DNA from: Sinorhizobium arboris LMG 14919
GTDB lineage: Bacteria; Pseudomonadota; Alphaproteobacteria; Rhizobiales; Rhizobiaceae
Direction: 5' to 3'
Assembly (NCBI RefSeq): GCF_000427465.1
Contig: NZ_ATYB01000008.1
Location: forward strand, 930,001 to 994,000
DNA length: 64,000 bases
The position numbers were made by a program, and so were the translations under genes. The notes beneath the pieces are model-generated. The model did no database searches and was not told where the DNA came from. It saw nothing but the letters and a program-made list of their open reading frames with translations. How positions within the stretch are numbered: position 1 is the stretch's first letter; every line of letters begins with the position of its first letter. Shown here in pieces: positions 43,108 to 52,226 of this stretch.

Positions 43108-43982
43108 CGCGCCGTCATTTCGGCACAGAACTCGGCAAATTCCTCCGGTACGAGCGGCGCGCTCGTGTGGTGCGGGGCAACCCCCCGGTGCTCGGGCGTG
43201 AAGCAGAACGTGACGGTGACGTCGAATTCCTCGAGCGCCTCCATCTGGCGATCGAACCACTCGAGGGCGTTCGGCCGGAAGCGATCGGCCCAGGAGAGCC
43301 CGGTGCGCAGATATGTGACACCGAGGCGCTTCATCCAGGCGACGGCATCCTCAAGACGCGGGTCCTCGAAGTGGAACCATTGCACGAGCCCGATCTCCGG
43401 CGTGTGCCGTGCAAATTCCTCGAGCGCCAGTTTCGGCGAGCCGTCCTCGCGCAGCAGCCCCATGTAGAAATGCCGGTAATAGGACGAACCCTCTGCCTCC
43501 CTGTGCCGCGTCGTCGCCGGCCAGGCCCGCGGCAGATCGTAAAGGCTGTACCATTGGATCCGTTCCACCCGGCCCTTCAACAGTTCGGCGGTTCTTTTCA
43601 ACCCCCAAAGCTGCACTTCCTCGGCGCCGAAGGTGGAGACGCCGACCTCGCTCACCCAGACCGGCAATTCGGTGACGCTCTTCAGTTCATCGAGCTTCTG
43701 CGGCCATTCATGGATCTGCCAGAGGTTCCAGTCGAGCGGGAAGCCGTGGGCCGCAACGGCGTCGACGTGGTCAAGCACGCCGTGGGATTTCATCAGTGCG
43801 AGGAAGTCCGGATCGATCGGCGAAATTCCGCCGAGCACGCGCGTGAGCCCGGGGTTGACCTCCCGGATCGCCGCCGCGGCCAGCTTCGCCATATCGGCAA
43901 AACGGCTCCAGTCCGGATCGACCTCCGGATCCCAATGCGACTTGTTGTTCGGCTCGTTCCAGATCATGGCGGCTTCGATCAT
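43020..43982 (-). CDS. Glycoside hydrolase-like protein with apparently permuted TIM barrel
   Basis: A 320-residue protein. It begins MIEAAMIWNEPNN, a strand-4 motif with the acid/base Glu (E10) that in clan-A glycosidases normally lies about 120-170 residues in. It continues VLGGISPIDPDF, then the nucleophile motif VWVSEVG (E112), YSLYDLP and the C-terminal barrel half. From residue about 196 it reads like an N-terminal barrel half: RLEDAVAWMKRLGVTYLRTG, LSWADRF, TFCFTPEHRG, PEEFAEFCAEMTARYAP. GGAGG six nt before the ATG at 43982 supports this start, and there is no room upstream for a missing first half. Probable function: cleavage of a plant or self glycan, xylosidase-like. Confidence 0.72.
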   Translation of the reverse strand: MIEAAMIWNEPNNKSHWDPEVDPDWSRFADMAKLAAAAIREVNPGLTRVLGGISPIDPDFLALMKSHGVLDHVDAVAAHGFPLDWNLWQIHEWPQKLDELKSVTELPVWVSEVGVSTFGAEEVQLWGLKRTAELLKGRVERIQWYSLYDLPRAWPATTRHREAEGSSYYRHFYMGLLREDGSPKLALEEFARHTPEIGLVQWFHFEDPRLEDAVAWMKRLGVTYLRTGLSWADRFRPNALEWFDRQMEALEEFDVTVTFCFTPEHRGVAPHHTSAPLVPEEFAEFCAEMTARYAPVPSSFDALRPRMEMPSMSFPIQPRE

Positions 43983-44051
43983 GAGTACCTCCAAATTGCT
44001 GAAAAGCCGGGCCGGTCCTCGGCCATCGCGACACCGGCGCGACGTGGCCAG

Positions 44052-44651
44052 CTACGATACGTTTTCATTCAGCGTCAGGATTTTCGCGCCCCAGTCGCCC
44101 ATCACCGCCACCGAGACGGAGGCAGGCGCGATGTCGAAGCGCGGCCAGGCGTCGGCCGAAAGGCCGAGGACATGGCAGATCAGGGTCTTGATGACGTCCG
44201 CGTGACTCACGAGGACGACCTTCTCCCGGCTGTGTCGCTGCGCCAGCGCCGCGACTAGCCCCACCACCCGGCATTGCACGTCCAGCATCGTCTCCCCGCC
44301 GGGAGCGCGTACGAGGCTTCGCATGGCGTTCCATCGCCGCCAGAGCGGGTCCGTATCGAGTACGTCGAAGGCTTTGCCCGACCAGGCGCCGAAATCGACC
44401 TCGTCGAGCGCGTCGGTCGTCAGAACTTCTGCGCCCTCCGATGCCGCAGCGATCGCCGCAGCCGTTTCCTGCGTGCGCTTGCGCGGGCTGGCATAGATCG
44501 AGCCTATGCCTTCGCCGGCGAGGCGCGCCGCCAGCCGCTGCGCCTGCTGCCGGCCGGCAGCGCCGAGCGGCACATCACCGGTCCGCCCGGCCAGAAAGCA
44601 GCCGACCCTGTCATGAGCGGCATGCCGCACCAGAAGGAAAGTGGTCGTCAC
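44052..44651 (-). CDS. Histidine phosphatase (phosphoglycerate mutase-like)
   Basis: A 199-residue cytosolic enzyme. The phosphohistidine motif is LLVRHAAHD (His9), the second basic site SPRKRTQET, and the C-terminal His in [12 protein letters not shown]. From memory it is close to the MSMEG_4193-type phosphatase family. GTG start overlapping the inositol-phosphate synthase stop (GTGA). Coupling to that gene suggests that it may dephosphorylate inositol-3-phosphate or a later sugar phosphate; this is inference. Confidence 0.85.
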   Translation of the reverse strand: MTTTFLLVRHAAHDRVGCFLAGRTGDVPLGAAGRQQAQRLAARLAGEGIGSIYASPRKRTQETAAAIAAASEGAEVLTTDALDEVDFGAWSGKAFDVLDTDPLWRRWNAMRSLVRAPGGETMLDVQCRVVGLVAALAQRHSREKVVLVSHADVIKTLICHVLGLSADAWPRFDIAPASVSVAVMGDWGAKILTLNENVS

Positions 44652-45751
44652 TCGGCCGCCCCCAGGAGTACGTCGGTGTCGCCGGCGATGAATTCCTCCA
44701 GGCGCCTGCGCGCCTCGGCATCGGTAAATTGCTGCGGCGGCGATTTCATGAAGTAGCTCGAAGGGGCAATCAGCGGTCCCGCCATCTTCCGATCGATCGC
44801 GAGTTTGGCACAGCGCACCGCGTCGATGACGACGCCGGCGGAATTCGGCGAGTCCCAGACTTCGAGCTTCAGCTCGACGTTGAGGGGAACGTTACCGAAC
44901 GTCGTGCCCTCGACGCGAATATAGGCGAACTTGCGGTCCGCAAGCCAAGGGACGTGATCGCTCGGGCCCACGTGAATATCGCCGGGAGCCAAAGGAATAT
45001 CCATCTGGCTGACGACCGATTGGGTCTTGGAAATCTTCTTCGATTCGAGGCGCTCCCGCTCGAGCATGTTGAGGAAGTCGGTATTGCCGCCGAAATTGAG
45101 CTGGTAGGTCCGATCTATGCGCACCCCCCGGTCACGAAAGAGATTGGCAAGCAACCGGTGCACGATGGTCGCGCCGACCTGGCTCTTTATGTCGTCGCCG
45201 ATAAGCGGCAGGCCGCGCTCGGCGAATTTCCGTTGCCACGACCTGTCCGAGGCGATGAAAACGGGAATGCAGTTCACGAAACCGCAACCTGCGGCAAGCG
45301 CCTGCTCCGCATACCAGCGCGTGGCGACCTCGGAACCGACGGGAAGATAGGAGACGAGCACGTCGGTTTCGGTCCGCCGCAGGATCTCGGCGACGTCGGC
45401 AGCGGGCGCATCGGACTCCTCGATCTCCTCGCGCAGATACCGCCCGATACCGTCGAGCGTTCTGCCGCGCTCGACGACCACACCGGTCAAGGGAACTTCT
45501 GCGAAGCGGAACGTATTGTTGGGGGCCGCGTAGATGGCTTCCGCAACATCGCGGCCGACCTTCGAAGCGGAGACGTCGAAAGCCGCGGAGACCTCGATAT
45601 CGCCGACATGGTATCCGCCGAGATTGGTGTGCATCAGCCCCGGAACCGGCTCGTCTTCCCTCGCGTTACGATAGAATGTCAGCCCTTGGACGAGGGATGA
45701 TGCGCAATTCCCGACACCGACCAGCCCGACCCGAATGGAGTTCGATCGCAT
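44648..45751 (-). CDS. ino1: Inositol-3-phosphate synthase
   Basis: A 367-residue NAD-dependent enzyme. N-terminal Rossmann motif [15 protein letters not shown]; family signatures [43 protein letters not shown] and [15 protein letters not shown] are all present and intact. It converts glucose-6-phosphate to myo-inositol-3-phosphate. The enzyme is uncommon in proteobacteria, and here it sits in a glycosyltransferase-rich cluster, coupled to a phosphatase and divergent from the phosphoribosyltransferase/kinase-like gene. It suggests dedicated inositol supply for a product made by this cluster. Confidence 0.92.
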   Translation of the reverse strand: MRSNSIRVGLVGVGNCASSLVQGLTFYRNAREDEPVPGLMHTNLGGYHVGDIEVSAAFDVSASKVGRDVAEAIYAAPNNTFRFAEVPLTGVVVERGRTLDGIGRYLREEIEESDAPAADVAEILRRTETDVLVSYLPVGSEVATRWYAEQALAAGCGFVNCIPVFIASDRSWQRKFAERGLPLIGDDIKSQVGATIVHRLLANLFRDRGVRIDRTYQLNFGGNTDFLNMLERERLESKKISKTQSVVSQMDIPLAPGDIHVGPSDHVPWLADRKFAYIRVEGTTFGNVPLNVELKLEVWDSPNSAGVVIDAVRCAKLAIDRKMAGPLIAPSSYFMKSPPQQFTDAEARRRLEEFIAGDTDVLLGAAE

Positions 45752-45901
45752 CTGTCCACTACTCCTGCGCAGTATCTACAATGCTTGCCAAACCCGCGCG
45801 CAACCGTTTGGTTCCTTCTTCATTCTCCCGTTTCTCGCGCATCGCGGATCGAATTCAGCCGCAGCGCGTTGAAGGACGGACAGCAAAGTGAGCGAAAATT
45901 C

Positions 45902-47641
45902 ATGCTCGTATACGGTGACACAGAGCGCTTGGAGCGCTCCGACATGCTGTGTGCGGAGATCGCCTCAAGGCTGCGGGCGGTCGAACGTCAGCCGGCGGGT
46001 TTCGAGCGGCACGCCGAGCTCGTCGCCGTCCTGCTCAGGGCCGGGGAACTCGTCCAGGGGATTGCCGATCTGGAGCTGAAGCATACGGGGGCCGACGAAT
46101 TCTCCGCATCGCGCAGGACCGGCGACCGCCTCCTCCTCGACCTTGCCGGGCTCGTCGTCGGGTCCTGGCGCAAGAGCTTCGCCGGACCGGTGGTCGTGCC
46201 CTCCCGCGTTAAAAGCGCGCTGGCGGACAGACCGGAACCGCTTCCCCTCAATATTCGCGAGCCGGAAGGCTATGCCTTCTACGCTCTTTACCCGGAGAGC
46301 TATCTCGAGGCCGCGGCAGGTTCCGGGCTTCCGGCCAATACCGTGGTGATCGGCCTGCGCAGCATCGGGACAACGCTCTCGGCCATTGTCGCGGCTGCCA
46401 TCGGTGCCGCGCCGCAGCTCACGCTGCGGCCCGTTGGCGATCCCTTCCGAAGGCGGCTTGCAATCGCGCCGCAGCTTAAGGAACGGCTGCTGCGCGACCA
46501 GGCGGCCGATTTCGCGATCGTCGACGAAGGACCCGGCCTTTCCGGCAGCTCCTTCGGATGCGTCGCGGATTGGCTGGAGGATCACGGCGTCAGCGACAGG
46601 CGCATTCATTTCTTCCCCAGCCACAAAGGCGGCCTCGGTCCGCAATCCTGCGCCCGGCACCGCGAGCGCTGGACCGCGGGGCCGCGCCATGTCGTCGACG
46701 CCGACGATCTCCTGATCAAGCCCGTCCGCTCTCCGCGCCACCTCGCCGATTGGGTCGCTCGCCTCGTCGGACCGCTCGAACGGCCGCTCGAGGATATCTC
46801 AGCCGGCTCATGGCGCAAGGCGCTGCCACGCGATCGCTGGCCCCCCGTCGACTGCAGGTTCGAGCGCAGGAAATTCCTGGCGCACGCGGCCGACGGTGCC
46901 TGGCTCGTTAAGTTTGCCGGCCTTGGCGACGCCGGGCAGCGCAAGCTCGAAAAGGCGCGTCTTCTTGCCGAGGCAGGCTTCGCGCCCCCGGTCGCCGGAT
47001 TGTGCCATGGTTTTCTCGTTCAGAAATGGGTTGCGGCGAGACCGATGGTGCCGCCGGAATTCCGGCGGCCGGCCTTCCTCGCGCATCTCGGCCGCTATCT
47101 GTCCTTCCGGGCGCGAAAGTTCCCGCCGGCAACGCACGGAGCCTCGCTTTCCAAATTATGCGAGATGGCGGCGATCAACACCAAAGAGGCACTGGGCTCG
47201 GCGGCGGCGTCACGACTGAGGAGCAGGCTTGGCGATGCCGGGCGATACAAATCGGCAATCATGCCGGCCGATACGGACAACCGGCTTCACGCGTGGGAGT
47301 GGCTCGTCGAAGGAGACCGGTATTTTCTCAAGACCGACGCGCTCGACCACAGCAATGCCCATGACCTCATCGGCTGCCAGGACATCGGCTGGGACATTGC
47401 GGGAGCGTACGTCGAACTCGACCTGACGGCGCAGGAGACGGCCGAGCTCCGCGCAGCCGTTTCCGATGGTTGCTCGCGCAGTGTCAACGCCGGGCTGCAG
47501 GAGATCTTCGAAATCTGCTATCTCGCATTCCAGCTCGGTCTGTGGGCCTCGGCAAGGCCAGCGGCCGCCTCCGAGGAAGTCCCCCGGCTGGACGCCGCCA
47601 CCGCGCGCTATGCGAGGCTCCTTCGATACCGCATCGTATGA
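45902..47641 (+). CDS. Phosphoribosyltransferase-like/kinase-like fusion protein, uncharacterised
   Basis: A protein of about 579 residues; the start could lie upstream (frame open to 45785, no clear RBS at either). Residues about 145-220 look like a type I phosphoribosyltransferase: VVIGLRSIGTTLSAIVAAAI, then the PRPP-loop-like IVDEGPGLSGSSF (207-218). From about 330 the chain resembles a protein-kinase/aminoglycoside-phosphotransferase fold: AWLVKFAG, a helix with KLEKARLLAEAGFAPPV, a hinge-like LVQKWV, and later DALDHSNAHDLIGCQDIGWD as a possible catalytic/metal region. No membrane part. It is divergent from ino1 across 150 bp. A nucleotide- or sugar-phosphate-transferring role is possible but unproven. 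Confidence 0.7.
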   Translation: MLVYGDTERLERSDMLCAEIASRLRAVERQPAGFERHAELVAVLLRAGELVQGIADLELKHTGADEFSASRRTGDRLLLDLAGLVVGSWRKSFAGPVVVPSRVKSALADRPEPLPLNIREPEGYAFYALYPESYLEAAAGSGLPANTVVIGLRSIGTTLSAIVAAAIGAAPQLTLRPVGDPFRRRLAIAPQLKERLLRDQAADFAIVDEGPGLSGSSFGCVADWLEDHGVSDRRIHFFPSHKGGLGPQSCARHRERWTAGPRHVVDADDLLIKPVRSPRHLADWVARLVGPLERPLEDISAGSWRKALPRDRWPPVDCRFERRKFLAHAADGAWLVKFAGLGDAGQRKLEKARLLAEAGFAPPVAGLCHGFLVQKWVAARPMVPPEFRRPAFLAHLGRYLSFRARKFPPATHGASLSKLCEMAAINTKEALGSAAASRLRSRLGDAGRYKSAIMPADTDNRLHAWEWLVEGDRYFLKTDALDHSNAHDLIGCQDIGWDIAGAYVELDLTAQETAELRAAVSDGCSRSVNAGLQEIFEICYLAFQLGLWASARPAAASEEVPRLDAATARYARLLRYRIV

Positions 47642-47662
47642 TCTGCGGCTTTCGCATCTGCG

Positions 47663-48688
47663 CTACCGGCCGTAAATCCTATCGAGCACATCCGCTACCG
47701 TGACCAGATATTCGCTGCCGGGATCGAAGCGTTCCCCTGCAGCCAAGCGCTCGGCCCAGCTGGCCGCCGCACGTCCACCCCAGGCGTCGGGCGGAACCGT
47801 CAGCACCTCCCGCTGGGTGCCGCGATAGCGTTCGGCTGTGAAGTCCAGATACGATCCGTTGACGTTTCTCAGGCTGGCGCCGCCTTCGGTGCCGTAGAAA
47901 TCGGCGCTTATCACCGCGTCGCATCCGGCCTGCAGATGCCACGAACATGCTACCCGGGCGATGACGCCGCTCGCCAGTTCGACGGTAGCGACGGCGTAAT
48001 CCTCAACCTCGTCACCATCCGGGCGGATGGGAAGACCCTTGGCGAAGAGCCTGCTCTCCACCCGGACGACGTCCGGGAACCCGAGGACCCAGAGAAGCAA
48101 ATCGACCAGGTGCACGCCGAGGTCTATGACGCAGCCGCCGCCGGAAAGCGCCTTGTCGTAGAACCACGGCTTGCTCGGCCCGTAGGCATTGTGAAAGGTG
48201 AGGTCCACGGCGAATACCGTTCCGAGTTCGCCGGAAGCGATCAAATCGCGGATCTGCCGCATTCCGTCGGTGTAGCGATAGGAAAGATCGACGCTCAGGA
48301 GCCTGTCGACGTGTCGGGCCGTTTCGACCACGGCCGCGGTCTCGTCGCGCGTGCGCCCGAGCGGCTTCTGGCAGAAGACAGCCACGCCCTGCTCCAGGGC
48401 TACGATCGACTGGGCGGCGTGGAGCGCGCTTGGCGAGGCGATGACGATGCCGTCGAGCTCTTGGTCGAGCAGTGCCTCGAGCGAGTTCACAACCGAGGCC
48501 TCCGGCGTCAGCTCGCGCGCCGCCGCGGCCATTTCGGGCGAGGGGTCGAAGATGGCGACGGTTTCGACGGAACCGGTCTCGACCACCGCTTTCATCCGGT
48601 GGAAGCCAATTCTTCCGACGCCGAGAAAGCCGACGCGGGGGCGGATGGTGGCCTTCGGGCTCGTTGCAAGCTGCATCGCGTCACTCAT
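47663..48688 (-). CDS. Gfo/Idh/MocA-family oxidoreductase
   Basis: A 341-residue NAD(P)-dependent dehydrogenase. Rossmann motif VGFLGVGRIGFHRM, the lysine motif FCQKPLGRT and the C-terminal GGGCVIDLGVHLVDLLLWVL are typical. Inositol dehydrogenases and sugar 3-dehydrogenases belong here; ino1 nearby makes an inositol or a UDP-sugar substrate attractive. Its start overlaps the stop of the alcohol-dehydrogenase-type gene by eight bases, so the two act together. Confidence 0.88.
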   Translation of the reverse strand: MSDAMQLATSPKATIRPRVGFLGVGRIGFHRMKAVVETGSVETVAIFDPSPEMAAAARELTPEASVVNSLEALLDQELDGIVIASPSALHAAQSIVALEQGVAVFCQKPLGRTRDETAAVVETARHVDRLLSVDLSYRYTDGMRQIRDLIASGELGTVFAVDLTFHNAYGPSKPWFYDKALSGGGCVIDLGVHLVDLLLWVLGFPDVVRVESRLFAKGLPIRPDGDEVEDYAVATVELASGVIARVACSWHLQAGCDAVISADFYGTEGGASLRNVNGSYLDFTAERYRGTQREVLTVPPDAWGGRAAASWAERLAAGERFDPGSEYLVTVADVLDRIYGR

Positions 48689-49673
48689 CGCAGATCACCA
48701 GCGCTTTGATGAAATCTTCCGGCCGGTCGCGCGTCATGTCGAGTGCGGCGGCGAGTTCTTCGAGCGCGAACCGATGGGTGTAGAGCCGCGAGGGAGAAAT
48801 CCGCCCTGCCGCGGTCGCCTCGATCGCCTCGTTTATGCCGCGCATGTAGACGGCGGGATCGCGTTCGTGAGCATTGATCACGTCGAGGCCGCGCCAGTTC
48901 CAGAGCTGCATGTTCACCTGCCGCGGACCGTCCTGATGATAGCCTGCAACAACGAGTCTGCCGCGCTCCTTCGTCAATTCGCCGGCCAGATCGAGTGGCC
49001 ACTGTTTGCCGACCGCCTCCATGACGCAATCGCACAAGCGCCCGTCAGTCAGTTGCTTCACTTCCTCGATGATCCGCCAGTGATCGTCCATGGCAATCGC
49101 TGCGCCCGCACCGGCCTGCTTGGCCGCGGCGAGTGAAGACGGCCTGCGCGATATGGCTATCACCCGTGCGCCCGCGGCGCTCGCAAGCTCGGTCAGAAGA
49201 ATCCCGAGAAAGCCGATGCCGACGATCGCCACGGTCTCTCCAGGAGTGATCCCGCTCCGCCGGAAGATGTTGAAGGCACAGCCAAGCGGTTCGCCGGGAA
49301 ACGGCTGACCGGCAAGGGCCGTCGGCAAGGGCGCGATCGCGCTCTGATCGGCGATATCGTGCGTGGCATAGGCATGGTAGGAAAGTGCCGCGACGCGATC
49401 GCCCGGCGCGAAGCCCTGCACGTCCTCGCCGACCGCGTCGATTACTCCCCAGCCCTCGTGGCCGAGCGCCCCCGGTTCCGTCGGAAACTGCATCCATTCC
49501 GGACCCGACCAGGGAACGAGATTGGAGGCGCAGACGCCGCAGCCTTCGAGCCTTATCCGGACCTGGCCGCGATCGGGCTGCGGCAACGGCAACGTCTCTA
49601 TGCGCAGCGTGCCCGGCCCGGTTACGATAGCGGCGGACATCGTGTCCGTCCGCTGAGATATGCTGATGTTCAT
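48681..49673 (-). CDS. Zinc-type alcohol/sorbitol dehydrogenase (MDR family)
   Basis: A 330-residue medium-chain dehydrogenase. The N-terminal part has GCGVCASNLVPW and GALGHEGWGVIDAVGEDV; the cofactor motif is VAIVGIGFLGILLTELASAAG. Only some of the usual zinc ligands are evident (Cys in GVCASN, GHE), and the four-cysteine structural zinc lobe is not seen. GAAGGAG precedes the ATG at 49673. Coupled to the Gfo/Idh/MocA gene, it may oxidise or reduce the same cyclitol or sugar. Confidence 0.85.
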   Translation of the reverse strand: MNISISQRTDTMSAAIVTGPGTLRIETLPLPQPDRGQVRIRLEGCGVCASNLVPWSGPEWMQFPTEPGALGHEGWGVIDAVGEDVQGFAPGDRVAALSYHAYATHDIADQSAIAPLPTALAGQPFPGEPLGCAFNIFRRSGITPGETVAIVGIGFLGILLTELASAAGARVIAISRRPSSLAAAKQAGAGAAIAMDDHWRIIEEVKQLTDGRLCDCVMEAVGKQWPLDLAGELTKERGRLVVAGYHQDGPRQVNMQLWNWRGLDVINAHERDPAVYMRGINEAIEATAAGRISPSRLYTHRFALEELAAALDMTRDRPEDFIKALVICDE

Positions 49674-50001
49674 GTCAGCTCCTTCCCTCGGTGGAGACCT
49701 GTCGGCAGCCCGAAAAGGCATTGCGAGGTCCCTCGGACCCGCCCCTGCCCCGACCAAAGCAGGCTCTGAGCAATGTTCAAGAGCCTTCCGCCCTTAACTT
49801 GATGTTGCAGCTTTTGTTCCTGGTGCCCGCAGTTCGCGTGGAACACTCCCGCGAAAGAGAGGTTTGTACCTTGGCATGGGCAACGCCCGGCTGGGGATCA
49901 AAGAAGAACATCAAAGAAGAAGTCAAAGAAGAAGGAACATTTGCGACGCAGGTTTGTTGGAGGTTTGTCTCTATCTCTGATTGGTCATCGTCAGGTGCAT
50001 T
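49674..50001. other. 328-bp non-coding divergent promoter region
   Basis: No open frame with a ribosome site is supported. It separates the dehydrogenase pair (minus) from the epimerase/glycosyltransferase operon (plus), so it should hold both promoters. Besides the AAGAAG repeats at 49898-49934 it contains three copies of GGTTTGT (49861, 49951, 49962). Confidence 0.6.
49898..49934 (+). repeat. Three tandem 12-13-bp repeats, TCAAAGAAGAAs
   Basis: TCAAAGAAGAACA (49898-49910), TCAAAGAAGAAG (49911-49922) and TCAAAGAAGAAG (49923-49934) stand head to tail, 68 bp before the first epimerase ATG. The purine-rich run is unlike the GC-rich surroundings. It could be a regulator binding array or part of the mRNA leader. 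Confidence 0.7.
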
Positions 50002-51108
50002 ATGACAAAAGTACTTGTTACCGGCGGCTGCGGCTTCATAGGCCGACATGTGGTCGAAGAGCTTCTCTCAAGGAACTACGAGCTGCGCGTCCTCGATGCG
50101 CTGAACGATCAGGTCCACGCGGATGCGCAAATCACGCTGCCACCGGAAGTAGACATGCGGCGCGCGGACATATGCGACGCAGACGCAGTGAAAAGCGCAC
50201 TGAAGGACGTCAGTCACGTCATCCATCTTGCCGCGGAAGTCGGAGTCGGACAGTCGATGTACGAAATCGCCCGCTATGTGGGCGTGAACGACCTGGGCAC
50301 CGCCGTCCTGCTCGAGGCGATGATCGGCATGCCGATCCGGCGGATCGTCGTCGCCTCTTCCATGAGCGTTTACGGCGAGGGCCTGTACGAGACGGCGGCC
50401 GGTGAGCGTCGCGCGCATATCCGTCGGTCCCCCGCCGAGATCAAGGCCGGCACATGGAATCCCTCCGGTCCCGACGGCGAGAACCTGAGGCCTATCGCGA
50501 CCGACGAGCACAAGCCCGTCGATCTCGCGTCCATCTACGCGCTTACGAAATATGCGCAGGAGCGGCAGGTCCTCATATTCGGGGAGGCCTATGGCATAGA
50601 CGCGGTGGCGCTGCGGCTTTTCAACGTCTACGGCGCCGGGCAGGCGCTTTCCAATCCCTATACCGGCGTTCTAGCCAACTTTGCCTCGCGGCTCGCCAAC
50701 GGGCAATCGCCGATGGTCTTCGAGGACGGGCGCCAGAAACGTGACTTCGTTCATGTCCGCGACGTGGCGCGCGCTTTCCGGCTCGCGCTCGAACAGCCGC
50801 AGGCCGCCGGCCACGTGATCAATGTCGGCAGCGGGCACGCCTACGCCATTGCCGATGTCGCCTCGTTGCTTGCCGAAGCCATGGGCGTAGCGGAGATCGA
50901 GCCGGAGATCATGAATAAGGCCCGTTCCGGCGATATCCGCAATTGCTTCGCCGATATTGCCAAGGCGCGCGAACTCCTCGGCTTCGAACCGGTCCACCGG
51001 CTCGAGGAATCCCTCGCCGATTTCGCACAATGGGTCCGCAACGCAGGCGCCATCGACCGCGCCGCCGAGATGAAACGCCATCTGGAAGCACGGGGGCTGG
51101 TCCTATGA
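50002..51108 (+). CDS. NAD-dependent sugar epimerase/dehydratase 1
   Basis: A 368-residue extended short-chain dehydrogenase. NAD motif VLVTGGCGFIGRHVVEELL, catalytic SSMSVYGEG and YALTKYAQE (YxxxK), and RLFNVYGAGQ. It resembles dTDP-L-rhamnose 4-epimerase or UDP-glucose 4-epimerase types. AGGTG precedes the ATG at 50002; a TTG at 49981 is less likely. It is the first gene of a run of nine tightly packed plus-strand genes, most with ATGA overlaps. Confidence 0.88.
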   Translation: MTKVLVTGGCGFIGRHVVEELLSRNYELRVLDALNDQVHADAQITLPPEVDMRRADICDADAVKSALKDVSHVIHLAAEVGVGQSMYEIARYVGVNDLGTAVLLEAMIGMPIRRIVVASSMSVYGEGLYETAAGERRAHIRRSPAEIKAGTWNPSGPDGENLRPIATDEHKPVDLASIYALTKYAQERQVLIFGEAYGIDAVALRLFNVYGAGQALSNPYTGVLANFASRLANGQSPMVFEDGRQKRDFVHVRDVARAFRLALEQPQAAGHVINVGSGHAYAIADVASLLAEAMGVAEIEPEIMNKARSGDIRNCFADIAKARELLGFEPVHRLEESLADFAQWVRNAGAIDRAAEMKRHLEARGLVL

Positions 51109-52226
51109 GCGGCCGGACCGTCGGCACAAAACAGCATCTGGCGACGCCTGCCCTCCCAGGCAAGGCGGCGCCGATCCTGGTCGTTGGCGGCAGCGGCTTC
51201 CTCGGTAGCAATCTCGCCGACAGTTTTCTGCGCGACGGCGAGCACGTGATCGTTCTCGACAATCTCAGCCGCGCCGGCGTCGAGCGAAACCTCGAATGGC
51301 TGGTAAGCACTCACGGCCGTGCCGTCGAGACTTTGATCGCCGATATTCGGGACCGCGCGGCGATCGAACCTGCCTTCAGGAACGCCAAGGCCGTATTTCA
51401 TTTCGCGGCGCAGACGGCGGTAACCACCAGCCTCGAGCGGCCGACCGAGGATTTCGAGACGAATGCGCGCGGCACGCTTAACGTACTCGAGGCGGCTCGC
51501 CTGGCCGGGCGGCGCGCCCCCGTCATCTTCGCCAGCACCAACAAGGTCTATGGCGCCCTCGGGCACATGGAGATGAGGGACGTCGCGGGCCGCTATATGC
51601 CGGCCGGAGAGGCGACGCGCGAGCATGGCGTCGGCGAGGACCAATCGCTCGATTTCTGCACGCCCTACGGCTGCTCGAAGGGCGTCGCTGACCAGTATGT
51701 GCTGGATTATGCCCGCTCCTTTGGCTTGCCTACGGCCGTGCTCAGGATGAGCTGCGTCTATGGTCCGAGGCAGTTCGGCACCGAGGACCAGGGCTGGGTT
51801 GCCCATTTCCTCATTCGCGCGCTCGCCGGCGAACCGATTTCGATCTATGGCGACGGCAAGCAGGTCCGCGACATTCTGCATGTCACCGATGCGGTCGCAG
51901 CCTATCGGGCGGTCCTGAAATCGATCGACCGCCTGAAAGGGCGCGCCTTCAATCTCGGAGGCGGGCCCGGCAACGCCGTCAGCATTGCCGAGGTGCTGAG
52001 CGAGATCGAGCTGTTGACCGGCCGCCGGCTCTCGACGGCAAAAAGCGACTGGCGCGCCGGGGACCAGCTGTACTTCGTCGCCGATACGCGCGCGATCGCC
52101 GATGCGCTCGGCTGGAAGGCCGGAGTACCATGGCGGGAAGGCCTGCGCGATCTCTACGCCTGGCTTCACGACGATTGGGGCGAGGTCAGCAGGATCCGGC
52201 ATCTGCCGCGGAGGGTCACCGCATGA
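51105..52226 (+). CDS. NAD-dependent sugar epimerase 2, CDP-paratose 2-epimerase-like
   Basis: A 373-residue extended short-chain dehydrogenase, ATGA-coupled to the previous gene. NAD motif LVVGGSGFLGSNLADSFL; ASTNKVYGALG and YGCSKGVADQYVLDYARSFG (YxxxK); MSCVYGPRQFGTEDQGWVAH is characteristic of the CDP-paratose 2-epimerase group. The true nucleotide sugar is unknown. Confidence 0.87.
   Translation: MSGRTVGTKQHLATPALPGKAAPILVVGGSGFLGSNLADSFLRDGEHVIVLDNLSRAGVERNLEWLVSTHGRAVETLIADIRDRAAIEPAFRNAKAVFHFAAQTAVTTSLERPTEDFETNARGTLNVLEAARLAGRRAPVIFASTNKVYGALGHMEMRDVAGRYMPAGEATREHGVGEDQSLDFCTPYGCSKGVADQYVLDYARSFGLPTAVLRMSCVYGPRQFGTEDQGWVAHFLIRALAGEPISIYGDGKQVRDILHVTDAVAAYRAVLKSIDRLKGRAFNLGGGPGNAVSIAEVLSEIELLTGRRLSTAKSDWRAGDQLYFVADTRAIADALGWKAGVPWREGLRDLYAWLHDDWGEVSRIRHLPRRVTA

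Noticed and set aside
41760..44258. An 832-residue plus-strand frame covering parts of three genes
   Set aside because: An out-of-frame shadow of the FrhB-like gene that runs on antisense to the glycosidase gene; very Arg-rich.
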